Source: Cryptomeria japonica (Eukaryota > Streptophyta > Pinopsida > Cupressales > Cupressaceae). Taken from it: a stretch of 64,000 bases of DNA. Numbering within the stretch: the stretch's first letter is position 1; every line of letters starts with the position of its first letter. Of the stretch, positions 9,661 to 21,818 are shown in pieces. A program made the translations under genes and the position numbers. Location of the stretch: assembly GCF_030272615.1 (NCBI RefSeq), contig NC_081407.1, positions 439,917,213 to 439,981,212 on the forward strand, written 5' to 3'. The notes below the pieces were generated by a model. The model saw nothing but the letters and a program-made list of their open reading frames with translations. It made no database searches and was not told the DNA's origin.

Positions 9661-10496
9661 CCATTTTCATCATATACAATTACTATCAGCACTACCTTTA
9701 GTAAAACCAAGCTTCAAAAGATATTTATCCAACCTTGCATACCAAGATCTAGGAGCCTGTTTCAAACCATATAAAGCTTTCTTCAATCTACAAACCATAT
9801 CTTTATCATCTGTTAGTGAAAATCCATCAGGTTTCTCAATGTAAACTTTGTCCTCAAGTTCACCATTCAAAAATGCACATTTAACATCCATTTGATAAAC
9901 CTTATAGTTCTTATAAGCTGCATAGGCAAGAAATAGTCTAACACCTTCAGTTCTAGCTACAAGTGCAAATGTCTCACCATAATCAATTCCTTCCATTTGA
10001 GAATAGCCTTTACAAACCAATCTAGCCTTCTTTCTTACAACTTGACCATCCTCATTCAGTTTATTCCTAAAAATACAATTAGTTTCAATAAAATTCTTAT
10101 TTTTAGGTCGGGGAACTAAAGACCAAGTCTCATTTTTCTCTATTTGATCTAATTCATCTTCGATAGATTTTAACCAATGTTTATCCTTACGAGCTTCAAA
10201 AACAAATGTCGGTTCAATTTGAGAAATAAGACATACCTCTTCATTTGCTAGTCTTCTTGTCATAACTCCCTTGTTCTTATCTCCAATAATGTGATCTCCA
10301 AAATGATTTAATCTTACATACCTTGGAGTCTTTTGAACTTTAGGTTCACTGCTCTGATCATTAGTCGGTGTAACTATCTTAGTTTCTTATACTGGTTAAG
10401 GCATTACCGGTTTAGTTATGATCATCTCCACTACCGGTTCTCTGTCATATGATATAGAGTGATTTCTATATTGCTCATCTACTTTCACATTAGCAT
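9661..10496 (-). pseudogene. Relic J, 3' half: copia integrase C-terminus and reverse transcriptase N-terminal part
   Basis: On the minus strand, 10263-9670 gives a copia RT N-terminal region: [15 protein letters not shown], then [29 protein letters not shown] and [20 protein letters not shown]. Upstream bases to 10496 encode the linker after integrase. It stops before the RT catalytic FVDD motif. The sequence matches the SIRE-like copia elements I and K. The integrase half of the same element lies at 38163-38824; element H was inserted between them. Stops and substitutions show an old copy. Confidence 0.85.
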
Positions 10497-10859
10497 TGTT
10501 TTCACTATTTAAGAAATGGGTTTTCTTTTCCCATGATTGGCTAAGTTTTTGAAATTTTGAGTCAGGTATGCTATTAATTGCTTCAAATCTGTGTTAGGTC
10601 TTTAAGGGTTAAGGGATTTTAGTTTTTAATCGCTCAAATGTCTGATCAAAACCCTCTGGCTTCTATTCCTACGTTACTTTATTCACTTAAGTAATGGGTC
10701 TTGGGGTCAAGTGAAGTGTCCCCCCTTGTTATTTGCCTAGGCAGTCGTTAAATAATTGTAAAAATTTATGCCTTATGCCTTTTTCCTTCTAATGTTGTTG
10801 GGTCTAGTAAGCGTCATGCAACTTTCAGATGAATCTATGACTTTTGCTATTTCATTAGG

Positions 10860-12460
10860 CAAAGTTGCGGGTGTGTTACGCTCTACGAAATAGCAAAAGA
10901 AAAAAGCATGTTCGACTGTGTGCATTGGATCTAGTATAACGAGACTCCATCTCGCTTTAGATCTAACGGCTGGCATTGATTCACAGCCGAAATGAGCGAG
11001 TAAATTACCTTTCATGAAATGGCAAAAAGGTTTGGCGGGACCCAGCGGTGAAGACTTTTCCACAGCTAAAAAGCAATCAAGTTTAAAAGAAATAGATGGC
11101 TCGCGTTGTTTCATGGCTGACAGATGCTCACATGTTATGCTCTACGAAATAGCAAAAGGTTTTTTGGGCCCAAGCAAAAGAGGTTCATAAGAGGCATAAT
11201 AGATGCACAGGTCCTCAAGATCTAATGGTTAGCGAAGTTTCGCGAAAGGAAAATACTCGAAAGATAGCTTTTGCGAAACAACGAAATGACATGGCATTCC
11301 AAGTAAGCAGTCTAGCTAGTTGAGATGGCAAGTGAGACAATGACATGTGGCCTAAAATCAAAGTGGTCAATGAATTGGATTTGAGGACTGATGGGTGGGT
11401 CCAAGAAGATGAGTCATCCTGCGGGATAAGAAGTGACCTGGTAGATACAGGTGGCAAGGATGAGGTGGATCCCGCTGATTTCTTTCAGCGAATAAAAAGT
11501 TGACATTTCAGTTCAGGAATGACTACACACCAGGTGGATGAAGCCAAGTCAGATGACCAACGTCTATTGGATTCAAGTAGGTTGTTAAGCATCAAAAAAG
11601 TTTGATATAATCTAATGGTTTGTGTGAGTTCACAAAGGTAAGATGCTAGTGTTTTAAGGTCTACGAAATGGCGAAAGAGCTAGTGGGCTCGAAGAACAAA
11701 CAAGGCATAAAGGTAAAAGATGATCAACTCTATTTTGATCCAAGGGTTCTCATTGTTTCATGGCTATAAATCAACTAAGGATTAAGGCCTACGAAATGGC
11801 GAAAGATAAAGAGAGGTTATTCCCATCATGACGTGGAATGACAGCTGTTACTTCTTGTAAAGCTTGATGGTGATGTGTCGATTGACATGTAGTTTCAAAA
11901 GGTGATTAAGGACCCACCAAGGTGTAATCAGTGGTTATGTAGGAAGTAAGACATGTGGTTGACTCTGAACTAAACCCGAAGAGTTTTCCACAGCTAATGG
12001 CCGAGTGCCACGTGGCATTTTTTAACCAGTGAATAAGCGGGGTAAGCGATGTCTGGATAGAGGTCTCACTTAAAAGATGGTCATCTCAAGATTGATCCAA
12101 CGCTTCTTGTTGTTTCGTGGCTTGAAGATGGAAGTGGATTAAAACTTGTGAAATAGAAAAAAACCATTAGTTGTCAAGATGAGGTGCGGTTAGTGAAAAA
12201 GTTGACGGTCCCGATAGGAGTTAAAGGCCGGGCGGTTAGAGTACCATTTAACGCTTGGCGTAGCTCCGTGAAAGGAAAATGCTTAGGGGATAAAGATTGC
12301 AAAATGGTGAAAAAGAGGTAGGGCCCGATGCAAAGGCAAAGAGGTTAAAATAGTGTACAGACTGATGAAGTCTCATTTGATCGGACGACTGTCGTGATTT
12401 CGTTTGGTGAAATTGCTAGGATGTTATGCTCTGCGAAATGGCGAAAGAGCGAAAAGAAAA
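10860..12460 (+). repeat. Diverged repeat family in the U3 of the element H LTR
   Basis: A degenerate unit with a GATCYAAYGG word, a GTTTCRTGGCT word and CTACGAAATGGCGAAAG recurs. Clear copies of the last word are near 10884, 11142, 11661, 11789 and 12431. The GATCYAACGG word appears near 10970, 11218, 11606, 11737 and 12098. The matching positions of the 3' LTR (31700-33300) hold the same set with more CG-to-TG or CA changes. It looks like amplified regulatory sequence. Confidence 0.6.
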
Positions 12461-12690
12461 TATACAGGCATGATATGACCTGTTGGAAAGAAATTTTTGA
12501 ATTCTTCTATGAATTCAATTCTGAAAGGATGGCCGAAGCATGTGGTATCAATGTCGTAGTTAAGGCCCGACTACCGTATATGATCTCGCATCAATTGAAT
12601 GAAGGCATCATTTTGAAAAATTGTTATAGAGAAGCGGTTGCAGAGCAAATTTTTTCAGTTACAGAGCAGATTTCTTCAAGCCAAAAACAG

Positions 12691-12758
12691 GTTCTCTTGT
12701 ACTCTTGCTTGGCAATTACTTAAAAGTGTGTTTTAATTAGGGTTTCGATTTGTTACAG
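12691..12758 (+). promoter_or_regulatory. Possible short intron or splice acceptor before the LTR reading frame
   Basis: A GT donor context (CAG/GTTCTC) at 12691 and a good acceptor (TTTGTTACAG, ending 12758) lie 45 bp upstream of the ATG. The acceptor is kept in the 3' LTR at about 33601-33610. It could serve a subgenomic mRNA for the LTR gene. No transcript evidence. Confidence 0.3.
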
Positions 12759-12802
12759 AACAGTTGGGGGTAGTAATTAAGATGCTTGCATAGTTTTATA
12801 AG

Positions 12803-15800
12803 ATGGCACCTAAAAGAGAATTCTCAGGAAAGGTTAATTACCAGGAGAGGGCTATCTATGATGATTTCCTAAAATAGTTGACAATGTCAACTAATGTGGC
12901 AGCAAAGGTAAAGGAATTAGTGCCAAGAGCTCCTCGCATAAAAATAGGAGAAGGATTGTATGACAAGGGCAACTGGCTAAGAGAATCGCAAATTGGGTTT
13001 TCTAGGTTGGGATTATTTAAGGTTGGATTTGGTATGAGAAATTCCCCAGCCCCAATGAACAGTATCTGGGAGTTGGACATAGGCAAATTGGTGGTCCCTG
13101 GAGTATTCATGGATGTGGATCTCCTAACTTAGATTGCACACAACTATGACCCAATCACAAGGTGTGTTAAGGATATAAGTGGGAAAACCCTCATTGAAAT
13201 AAATAATGAGGAGTTTAGAAATGATTTTGGGCTTAGTGAGTTTACCAATTTTTTAGAGCCTATTAATTTTAAATCACTAGCTCAGGTTTACAGTGTGCAG
13301 AGGAACCATCTTAGAAATGGGCCTCTTAAAGAATTCTTTGTAAAGATAGGTGGATTAACACTTGTAGGACCCAACACTGAGGTGCCTTTCTCTTTAAATT
13401 TGTTCACCCTTAGGGCCAAAGGATTATACTAGTCACTCTGCCAAATTTTAGAAGATGCTGAGGCAAATATGCCAACTCATTACATGTTAATGATTGCTCA
13501 AATTTTGAATCCTTCCTTGGAAGTGACCTTTCATTATGCTTCCTATATCACTGATGCCATCCATGGAGGCTTGATAGGAATAAAGAATGGGAAAGTGGAT
13601 AGGCCTTTTGGATGGTAATCCCTCCTCATGCATTTATTTTTATTCAAGGGTGGTGACTATTTTGCAAGTGGAATGGATATTGTGAAAGAGAAAGATGGAG
13701 AGAAGATGCCAGTGCAGTTATGGAGTATAGTGCTATCATGGGACAGAGAAGATGCAAGATTCTTAAAGTTTGATAAGTGTTTTGCATCTAAGATTAGGAC
13801 TCTTATCTGTTCAGAGAATCCAAGAGTCCCTAAGGTTCTTTTGGAATTCATTAGGCCAAAAGAGTTTGCTGAGAATATTAAAATTGTCCACAATTGGGGT
13901 GATATGTACTTATACCCTGTCTACACAGTTTTCAAAGTAAATGGTTTCAAAGGCACTCCATTTTTGTTTCCCTATTAGGTCCTTCTTAAAGTGGGAATTG
14001 TAGAAATCCTCAGGCAGATTGGTAGTGTGCAAGAGGCAGAGCTAACAGGCAGAGGTAAAGGGACCATTTTCCCTACAGTTACCATAGCACATCAATTTGT
14101 GATAATTAAAGGAGGTTGGAAATATTTTGAAGATTTCCTTCAACCATACCATTTGTCAATTGTAGTATCCCAGTGTGCTGACCCTAAAGATTTCTTCAAT
14201 GACATGTTCAAAAAGAGGGCAATATGTAGAGGTAAACCCCACCAATTCCAGTTTCCTAAAGACCTCATTAGGAATGAGTTTGATTTAGATGAGCAAGAGC
14301 TGAGGAAAGAAAAGTGGGTGGCCTACAAGAAGGCTTTAGACTTTATGCACCAATTTGACACTAGCTATGACCCTTTGTCTAGCTTTCACCCCTTTGAAGA
14401 GAAGATAAAATTCTTAATTCTTTGTTTTGAGGATGTGATGCAGACATTGAAAGAAAAGAGGGAGGTTGTAATTAAGAACAACCCTGAAAAAGAAGCACTA
14501 GTTCTAAATAGGTCTGCATCTGCCAGAGCAGTCGCTCTTGGTGATTACATGTTGCATAAGAAGTCCAACTACAGTGTGTTGATGCCAACAACAGGGGAGC
14601 CTTCTACCTCAAAAGGGAAGAGGAAGATACAAGATGTCATTGATATTCAAGATAGCCCAAAGAAACAAACAGTGGGAAAAGAAGTACAATCTGATGAACC
14701 CTTGTATTCCCCATCTCAATCCCCTATTCATATAGGAAATGAATAGGCAGCAACTGAGCAACTATTACAGTTAGGTAGTCTTGGAGAGATAGCATACACA
14801 TATGATGAAGTGGAAGAGGGAATGCTAGAAGAGCCCCTTAGTGTTGAGATAAACATTACTACTAATGAGTTCAAAGGCCATGAGTGGGATCTTGAGATCA
14901 AGCAAGCTAGTGAGGATTTCTTGGCTAATAATAAATTTGTCACATCAGGAGCTTTCATGCAATTTGTGTGGAAGTAGAATATTGATAAATTTAATGCTAG
15001 GTGTGAAAAGAGGAAAGGTGAGCAGCCCCACAAGGATCTAGCTATGGTGGAGGAAGAGATAAAACAAGAAATGGTTGATGAGTTTAAGACCATCACTCCT
15101 CAAAAAGGAAGAGACATGGTAGGGGTACTCATTGTACCCAAATGGGACATAGCAGATGCCTTGGTTTTAGAGGCAATAAGGAAGGAGACCAAACCTATGG
15201 AGGGAGTCAATTTCAGCAAAGATAATGCTACATTGGTTATGTGGTCTCTTAAAAGAGATGAAAATAAAAGGAATAAGGACACCTCAGGGTCAAGTTACCT
15301 TGGAGGAATGATAGTGAAAAGAGTGCAGAGCACTGGGGTAGTGGAAGCTCCTAGCACTGTGCTAGGGATTGCAAAGTTTAGTGTTGCAAAAGCAGAAAGA
15401 GAGACTAAGGAAAAGGCAAATCTCCAAGTTAAGTTGGAGACAATTCTGAAAGCTTACAACAGTGCCAAGGGAGAGGTAATGGGGAAAGATAGCATCATCG
15501 CCAAGCTACAAAGCTAGTTGGAAAGACAATACCATCAAGGTGAGTCCTTAGCATTGATGATCTCCTCTTCTCTTGCAAGACCTCCACCTACCAGCTCCAT
15601 TATTGAATTCCCACCATCTCTAGCACCTTCTAGTTCTCAGTTGATTGAGATCACTCCCCATGAGTTGGAGAATTTAAAATAGGCTCAGGCCCTATATGCA
15701 AAGAAATATGAAGAGAGAGTAAGGGCTACAATTTTAAGTTTTTCTAACACTATAGGGTCTTCACTAATGTATAATAACATGAGTAAGATTTTGGAAATGT

Positions 15801-16411
15801 GGAATGAGTTAAATGGGGACAAGGCTGTTTTAATGCCTATTTTTGATAAAATTAGACCTAGAGAGCAGGATATAGAACTTATTTGTATATTCTATGATGA
15901 GACAGGGGCTGACCCCATTATTAAATATACCAATGATATGACAAAGGATTTGGTAAAGTTGGTAGAAGGAGTGGATAATGCAGATAGAAAGATCAACTTG
16001 TACAAGAAAGAGTACACTGATCAAGTTTTTGAATTACTCCCAGGAGGTTTTGTTAGCCCAACCCAATTAAAGGACAAACAAATATGGCTTAAGGAATTAG
16101 ATGCCAAACCGTGACTTAGAATAAAAGGAATTGTCAATTTAGAGGATGCCTCCATATTTCTCAAAACAATTGAGGAGATTGAGAAAATCAAATCTCATTA
16201 TGGTTTTCTGAATTGAGAGGTCAATAAAATGAGGAATTATTGGAAAAGATTAGCCAAGACAAAAGTAAAAGTGATTAACTTCTCATGGCCTGCTGATGAG
16301 GTGTATCGAGAATGGACAAGAAAATATGAAGTGCTTGATGTGGAGCAGTTAGAAAATGTTGTAACAGAACAACAAGAGGAAGAAGCCGCAGATGTTGAAA
16401 GAGACTTGTAA
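12803..16411 (+). pseudogene. LTR-borne long reading frame of element H, copy 1 (unknown family)
   Basis: One frame runs 1,203 codons with about eleven stops but no frameshift; many stops are CAG-to-TAG. The ATG at 12803 gives Met-Ala-Pro-Lys; an alternative start is 12884. Residues 25-580 are a conserved globular region with motifs MNSIWELDIGKLVVP, FRNDFGLSEF and DYFASGMDIV. A Lys/Ser-rich linker near residue 600 could act in nuclear import. Residues 720-910 are helical with a coiled coil, a Pro/Ser linker is near 930-955, and the rest is helical and acidic at the end. I recognise no RT, integrase, envelope, F-box or PMD signature and no membrane segment. Copy 2 is at 33655-37224. It is a third gene of the element; its role is unknown. 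Confidence 0.75.
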
Positions 16412-16502
16412 CCACATTTGGAAAAGATTTTGTAACTTCTTAAGTAATGATTGTAACAAACTCTCCTAGGAAAGTCCGAAGCTATGTGTGCATCCATGTT
16501 GT

Positions 16503-16510
16503 TATAAATG
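16503..16510 (+). promoter_or_regulatory. TATA box of the element H 5' LTR
   Basis: TATAAATG lies about 90 bp after the LTR reading frame and about 840 bp before the LTR end, and is kept in the 3' LTR at 37322. If used, genomic RNA starts near 16535 and the reading frame belongs to U3. Confidence 0.5.
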
Positions 16511-17347
16511 GATACCAAGACTAGTAAAAGGATGATTGCAAGGAATTGTAAGAAAATGCTGTAGAAATTTATCTGAGCCTTTTTCGAGTTTTGATGGAGA
16601 ATATTCAAATGTTTTTGTAATAATTTTAGAAGAAATATCAATACATAGACCATTGGTTTTGAGTTTAAACTTTGTGTTGTCTTCAAGTATGTTTGCAAAT
16701 TTTTACTGTTTCATTCTGAATAACCTATGGTTATTTCTTTTGAATATGGGTTGTAAGGCAACTTTCAGTAGATATGCTTCTTATCTTTTCTCTTCAGGAG
16801 GGGAATTAAATATGTAGGAATCATTTCTACCAGTAAATTCTTTGTGGGATACTTTGAATTTTGATGAACACAATTTAGTTTGGGATGAATAAATTCTTAT
16901 GTGTGTTAGGCATGTATAGGGATATGAAGAAGCCAAACTAATAGGATGTGTGGAGATATTTGATTGTGGAAGTATTGTTAGAAGTTAGCTGACTCTATGA
17001 CCTTGGATAAGGCATTTGTGTAGATCAAGGTTGTCTGTTACATATCTTGTAGGTCAATACTGAACATAAACACAAGTTTCATTTCTTTGTTTCAGTTGGT
17101 TTTAAGGTGATAAGATCCACTAGTTTTCAGACTGGTTTGCTGTGGATTTATCTTTTAAAAGTGTGAATTTAGTTCACAAAGGTATACCTCCCTAAACTTT
17201 GGATAAGTTCGAAGTGTAGAAGGTTAATCAAACCTTGTCATATATTGTCCTGAAAGTTTCCTTCTCTTTAATCACTCTTCTGTATACAGAGTTTATCATA
17301 TCACCATAAGGATTTTAAAGTGAATCAGATTTTGAGAACAACAAAAG

Positions 17348-17365
17348 TGGCGACGTTGCTAGGGA
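17348..17365 (+). other. Primer binding site of element H, tRNA-Asp-like
   Basis: TGGCGACGTTGCTAGGGA begins four bases after the LTR end. It resembles the Athila-type site TGGCGCCGTTGCCGGGGA, complementary to tRNA-Asp, with three changes. Assignment to tRNA-Asp is from known elements. Confidence 0.7.
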
Positions 17366-17652
17366 GAGTCACAATAAGGATCCAGACGCAGATTTGTGCT
17401 TAGATTTATAAGGAAAAATCATTGTGTGTTTTTGTAATAGATTGGAGCTTCAATGAATATAGTAGTGGCATCTAGAAGTCTCTATTTGGAAGTTCCCTCT
17501 ATTTTCTTTTGATATATGATTTTGGTCTGAAGTTTTGCAACGTCTTTTCAAAGCTTGTTTTCATATTTCCCATAGTCTTGTGGGCAGCGACTCTGTTATC
17601 TTGGAACCAGTCCTTGTGAAATACATAAAATTTTAAAAGGAAGACAAGCATA
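17366..17652 (+). other. Leader of element H
   Basis: About 290 bp between the primer site and the first gag ATG. No reading frame. It would carry packaging signals, none of which I can identify. Confidence 0.5.
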
Positions 17653-20260
17653 ATGCAAGGAGGAAAAAATATCAGATCATTCATGAAGAAGAATCCTCAT
17701 GAAACTTTGCAAGAAGGTTTTCCTGAATAGTCACGAAGAGGTCAGAAGATATTAGTGCTTCATGAACCATCAAATGCTGCTTGGATGCAAAAAAATAACA
17801 ATACCGGTAAGATACCTGATCGACCTGTTTATGCAAAGTCTAATTCTTCTTCCAAAGAATATGAACATGATATATTAGGTTTCCATTCTAGATTGTTTGG
17901 AAATATAGATAATGGTCATGCTTTAAATCAAGATATATCTCATGTTAGTGTGTCTGCGAGAGATAGGACTAGTTCAAATGCAATCAGACATTCTGTGCCT
18001 AGAACAATTGATGAAAATATTAGCTTGATTGATATAGATCAAGTCAATATATCTGACTTTGAGGAGAATTTCCCTGATGAAGATAAAGTGTCACAAGAAA
18101 TAGAAGATTTAAATAGGAGGGTTCACCACTTAATCTCCTTAAGAGCCCAAAAGGAAGCAAATAAGGAAAAGAAAATTAAACCAAAACTAATGGAGAGAGA
18201 TAGGCTTCTTAGACAGATAGTTGATCTTGAAGTGTTGGCTAAGGAAAAGGAAAAGAGTGATGAGGAAGGCCCTATGATCAGAGAAATTCTAATCCCTAAG
18301 GCCAAGCCAGCATATAGGTCAGTAGTCCAACCAAATAGGGAAGTGCTCAGTGATTCACAACCTCCTAGGAATAATGTTGATAAAGGGAAGCAGAAATGGG
18401 TGGATGATGGAATGGATCTAGAAATACAGAGGAGATTTCTCATAGGCTATCAACACATGAGAGAGAGATGGAAAGAATGAGGAAGGAAAAGGAGGTTCTA
18501 CAAATGGAGCTAGAGAAAGCTAAGTTGGAAGCAGCTAATCAGGAAGTTAAAAGAAAAATTAGTTACCTAAAAGCTCCCCCTATCATTTTTCCATCAGAAG
18601 ATCTTAGTAAGCCTCATCCTCAGCAAATTTCCCTCCCCCCAGTTAAAATTTAGCCTACTGTGCCTACTAATACAACAATAGTTAGTCAAATTCCTGTGAA
18701 CAATCAGCATAACCAAATATCTCAGACCCCAATTCCAAAAGTCAGAATGAACATGGGAAACAATAATGTTGCTAACCCTTTTCAAAGGGGACCTATCAAT
18801 ATAGAGCAGTATAGACAATTGTTTTTTGATGGGATCCCAGGATATCCCAACCATGTTCCTACTGAGTTAAGGGATAGACTCCATAAGTTTGCTGGAAATA
18901 ATGTAATTAGAGTTGAGGAGCATTTAAAATCTTTTGGTGACTTAATTAATGATTATGAGATAGTGGATGAAGATGTTATAATGAAATTGTTTGTTCAGTC
19001 CCTAGTTGATGATGCAAGAGATTGGTACAGAGGTCTTCCAATTAATAGCATTGGGTCATGGGAGGACTTTAAAAATTGTTTTCAAGAACAATACAGTGAC
19101 AAAATAAATGTGAGCTTCATGCTAAATGAATTTAATAACATTAGAAAATCTGATAATGAAATGGTCACCGATTTCAATGCTAGATTTCAAAAGGCCATGC
19201 ATAAATTGTATCAGGTGATGAGGTTAGATGATAACATGTGTCTGACCACCTATTATAATGCATTTGATTCAAAAATGGCCTATATCTTAAGGGATAAAAA
19301 TCCACATAACCTGAGGGATGCATTTAGAATTGCCATTAATGTGGAAAGCAATAGAAAAGCATCTAGGAACTTAGGAAGGAGAATAGATGGTAGGTTATGG
19401 CAGGAAATAAAACAGCAACCTAGCAAAGTTGCTAAGGAGGAAGACAAGATAGAAAAGTTGGTTATTGCTATGAAGGATTTGACTACCAATTTAAATAAAA
19501 ATGATAAGCCTCATTATAAATGGTAAGATAGACCCCCTAGACTGCATGACATGCCCTATAATACCAACTGGAAAGATGGCAAACCCCAAAATGAGAAGCC
19601 TAAAATTGCTCAGAGTCAAGATACCCCAGATCCCTTAAAAGGGAAAAATGTCCATAATATAGAAAACACTCCTTGGTGTATTGCTTGTGATGGGCCACAT
19701 TCTCCTCATCAGTGTGCAATAGCTCAAGACCTTGAAGAGTCCATGAGACAAGAAAATGAGCCTGACATTAACATGTTTGAGACCATTATAGAGAGTGATG
19801 AGGAATTTGTACAAAGTGAATGTAGTGATGTGTTAAATAATGAAAGGTTTGTTCAAGGACAACTAACATTGGACTGGCATCCTACCTTGAATGTAGTAAC
19901 AATTGAAGATGAAGAAGTTCATCTTAGAAGGCCTAGTGAGGAAGAAGTTAAAAATCTCACCAAAGCTGCTATTGTTAAAGCAAAACACAATTACAACTTA
20001 AGGAGCACTAAGAAGGACACTGATTAGGGTGAACCTGGTTCCATGTTTATAAAAGAGGTTACTCAAAAGGGGGCAACAAGTAGTGCTACTACTTTCCCTA
20101 AAATTGGTCAAGAAAAGAAGGAACAGGTTAAAGATGTACCCAAGAGTACAAATGATAAAATACCAATGATATACAAGGAGCTACCACAACAAAAAGGGCA
20201 AGTCAGCTTAAGGCAGAAAGGGTTAGAGCTAATACTGAATTAAACAGTAATTCCACATTT
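17653..20260 (+). pseudogene. gag of element H (Ty3/gypsy)
   Basis: The ATG at 17653 opens a frame with one TAG near 17728. The N-terminal region (to 18480) is charged and coiled-coil-like. A GA-dinucleotide gain near 18465 shifts the frame. From 18700 to 19400 a retrotransposon gag (capsid) domain is clear: ARDWYRGLP, WEDFKNCFQEQY and an F-x2-x-M-x-K-LYQ helix. A single knuckle CIACDGPHSPHQC (C-x2-C-x3-H-x4-C) follows at about 19675. Stops at 18651 and 19526 are point changes. A further change from frame 0 to frame 2 near 20160-20190 leads into the pol frame; it could be programmed or a decay indel. Element I cuts the polyprotein at 20388. Confidence 0.85.
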
Positions 20261-20387
20261 GACATGGCTCAAGCTCTTACACAAATGAAAGTTACTGTCC
20301 CATTAATAGAATTACTGAAAATAAAAGAACATAGGGATGCAGCATTGTCTTTGTTTTCTAATATATCTGACAGTGACACAGTCTTAC

Positions 20388-21443
20388 TGTTAGGTCTTAG
20401 AGACAACTGAGAGAGAGGGGGGGGGGGGGGGTGAATCAGTTGTCTAATAAATTCAAACCAAAAACTTATTAACCAACTTAATGCTTAATATTGGTAAACC
20501 AGTTAAGTATGCCGGTAGACAGTGTTAATAGTAAATTGCTATATTGGTAAGGATTAATGTATGAAACATAAACATAAAGTCATCCACAACACATGACACC
20601 AATATTTGTACGTGGAAACCCTGTAAGGGGAAAAACCACAGTGGGAAACCTTACCCACAATTAGATGATACTAATGCAAATAGTAAGTGTACATAAATGG
20701 GGTTTGCACATGCAGAAAGGCCAATAGCCTAGAGCTCACTGCTCAATCACAAAATGGGAGTCACACTGACTATAGTTGGATGGTTAAATCCAATAAGAAA
20801 GTACTACACAAAATAACATTTTTATATGCTGGATTCAGTACTAGTGTAATGCTGATATGCTTTTACAAAAACCTAACTTCATCTTCAAATTATGTCTTCA
20901 TGTATATCCTTTCTTGATATCGCATATACTTTCACTTAATTCTTTTTCGCATTCCACACTTGATCTTACAAATAAGATCTTACATTTATACCATACCCTA
21001 AGACCAATTTTAGTAGGTCGTCTCTACAAGATATTACAATAAAACATTTTACAAACAATATAATATCTGATGCAATAACCGATTGAACATGTCGTCTTAA
21101 TGCATTGACAACAATAATAAATCATCTCCATAGCATGCCATGCTGATCTGGAAAAGATAAACGTGTCGGTGTAACCCTAGATAACCTGGACCTATTTGCC
21201 GGTAAAAGCAAATATGCAAATAGAATATACCAATGATTAATTCTTCAAAACAAAGTGTCCACATGATGTCTTCAACATTACCAAGTGTCTTCCATATCAT
21301 TCCAGGTACCGGTGAATAGTATATCCTACCGGTGAACCATATACCAGTAACTATTGCACAGTTTACTTGCTTATCGGTGAATGTTGCTAGATCTCCAAAG
21401 TAGGTGTTGACATCAATGACAAAACCATACCAAAATACCAACA
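20388..21443 (-). repeat. 3' LTR of element I
   Basis: 1,056 bp direct repeat of 26042-27087. The G tract at its start is longer than in the partner LTR. Short open frames inside it occur in both LTRs and are not genes. Confidence 0.92.
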
Positions 21444-21455
21444 ATCTCCCCCTTT
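21444..21455 (-). other. Polypurine tract of element I
   Basis: On the minus strand AAAGGGGGAGAT abuts the 3' LTR, identical to the tracts of family A. A second AGGGGGAGTAGT lies at about 21728-21739. Confidence 0.88.
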
Positions 21456-21818
21456 GGTATTGATGGCAACACAAGATGGAAAAACCATCAAAGTGTGAAA
21501 ACAGAAATGCCAAATACAAGAACCAACAATCTCCATTTCTCCCCCTGGGAGTAACATGTGTTTATCCAAAGATTTATTTTCAATACCAATCTCTCATACC
21601 AATTTCTCCTTAAATGTGTTTTTCAAAATCGCTCTTCAAAAAGATAATGTGTTTTTCCATAGATATCTCTCCCTCTTTGACATCAAATGCCAAAGTCACA
21701 AAAAGTCAAGTTCATACAAAATACCAACTACTCCCCCTAAGAAGTAGCTTCCTCATCAAATACTGGAATAAAAGATTTGTCTTTTTGATTCTGCCGGTTG
21801 ATGACAATCATCAACTGT

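Larger units (their letters stand above)
10497..17343 (+). repeat. 5' LTR of element H (6,847 bp)
   Basis: It is a direct repeat of 31349-38162. U3 is about 6 kb: diverged repeats with GCGAAA and CTAACGG words (10880-12460), then a long reading frame (12803-16411), then a TATA box at 16503. R-U5 is about 0.8 kb. By eye the two LTRs differ by a few percent in the reading frame and more in the CpG-rich U3, so the insertion is not recent. Confidence 0.9.

Noticed and set aside
20160-20190. Programmed -1 frameshift between gag and pol of element H
   Set aside because: The frame does change here near an A run, but no standard slippery heptamer fits the zero frame; a decay indel is equally likely.
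20687-20917. 76-codon frame repeated at 26330-26560
   Set aside because: It lies in both LTRs of element I with different stops and starts; an LTR shadow, not a gene.
21097-21519. 140-codon minus-strand frame
   Set aside because: It spans the LTR end and polypurine tract of element I and cannot be a real coding unit.
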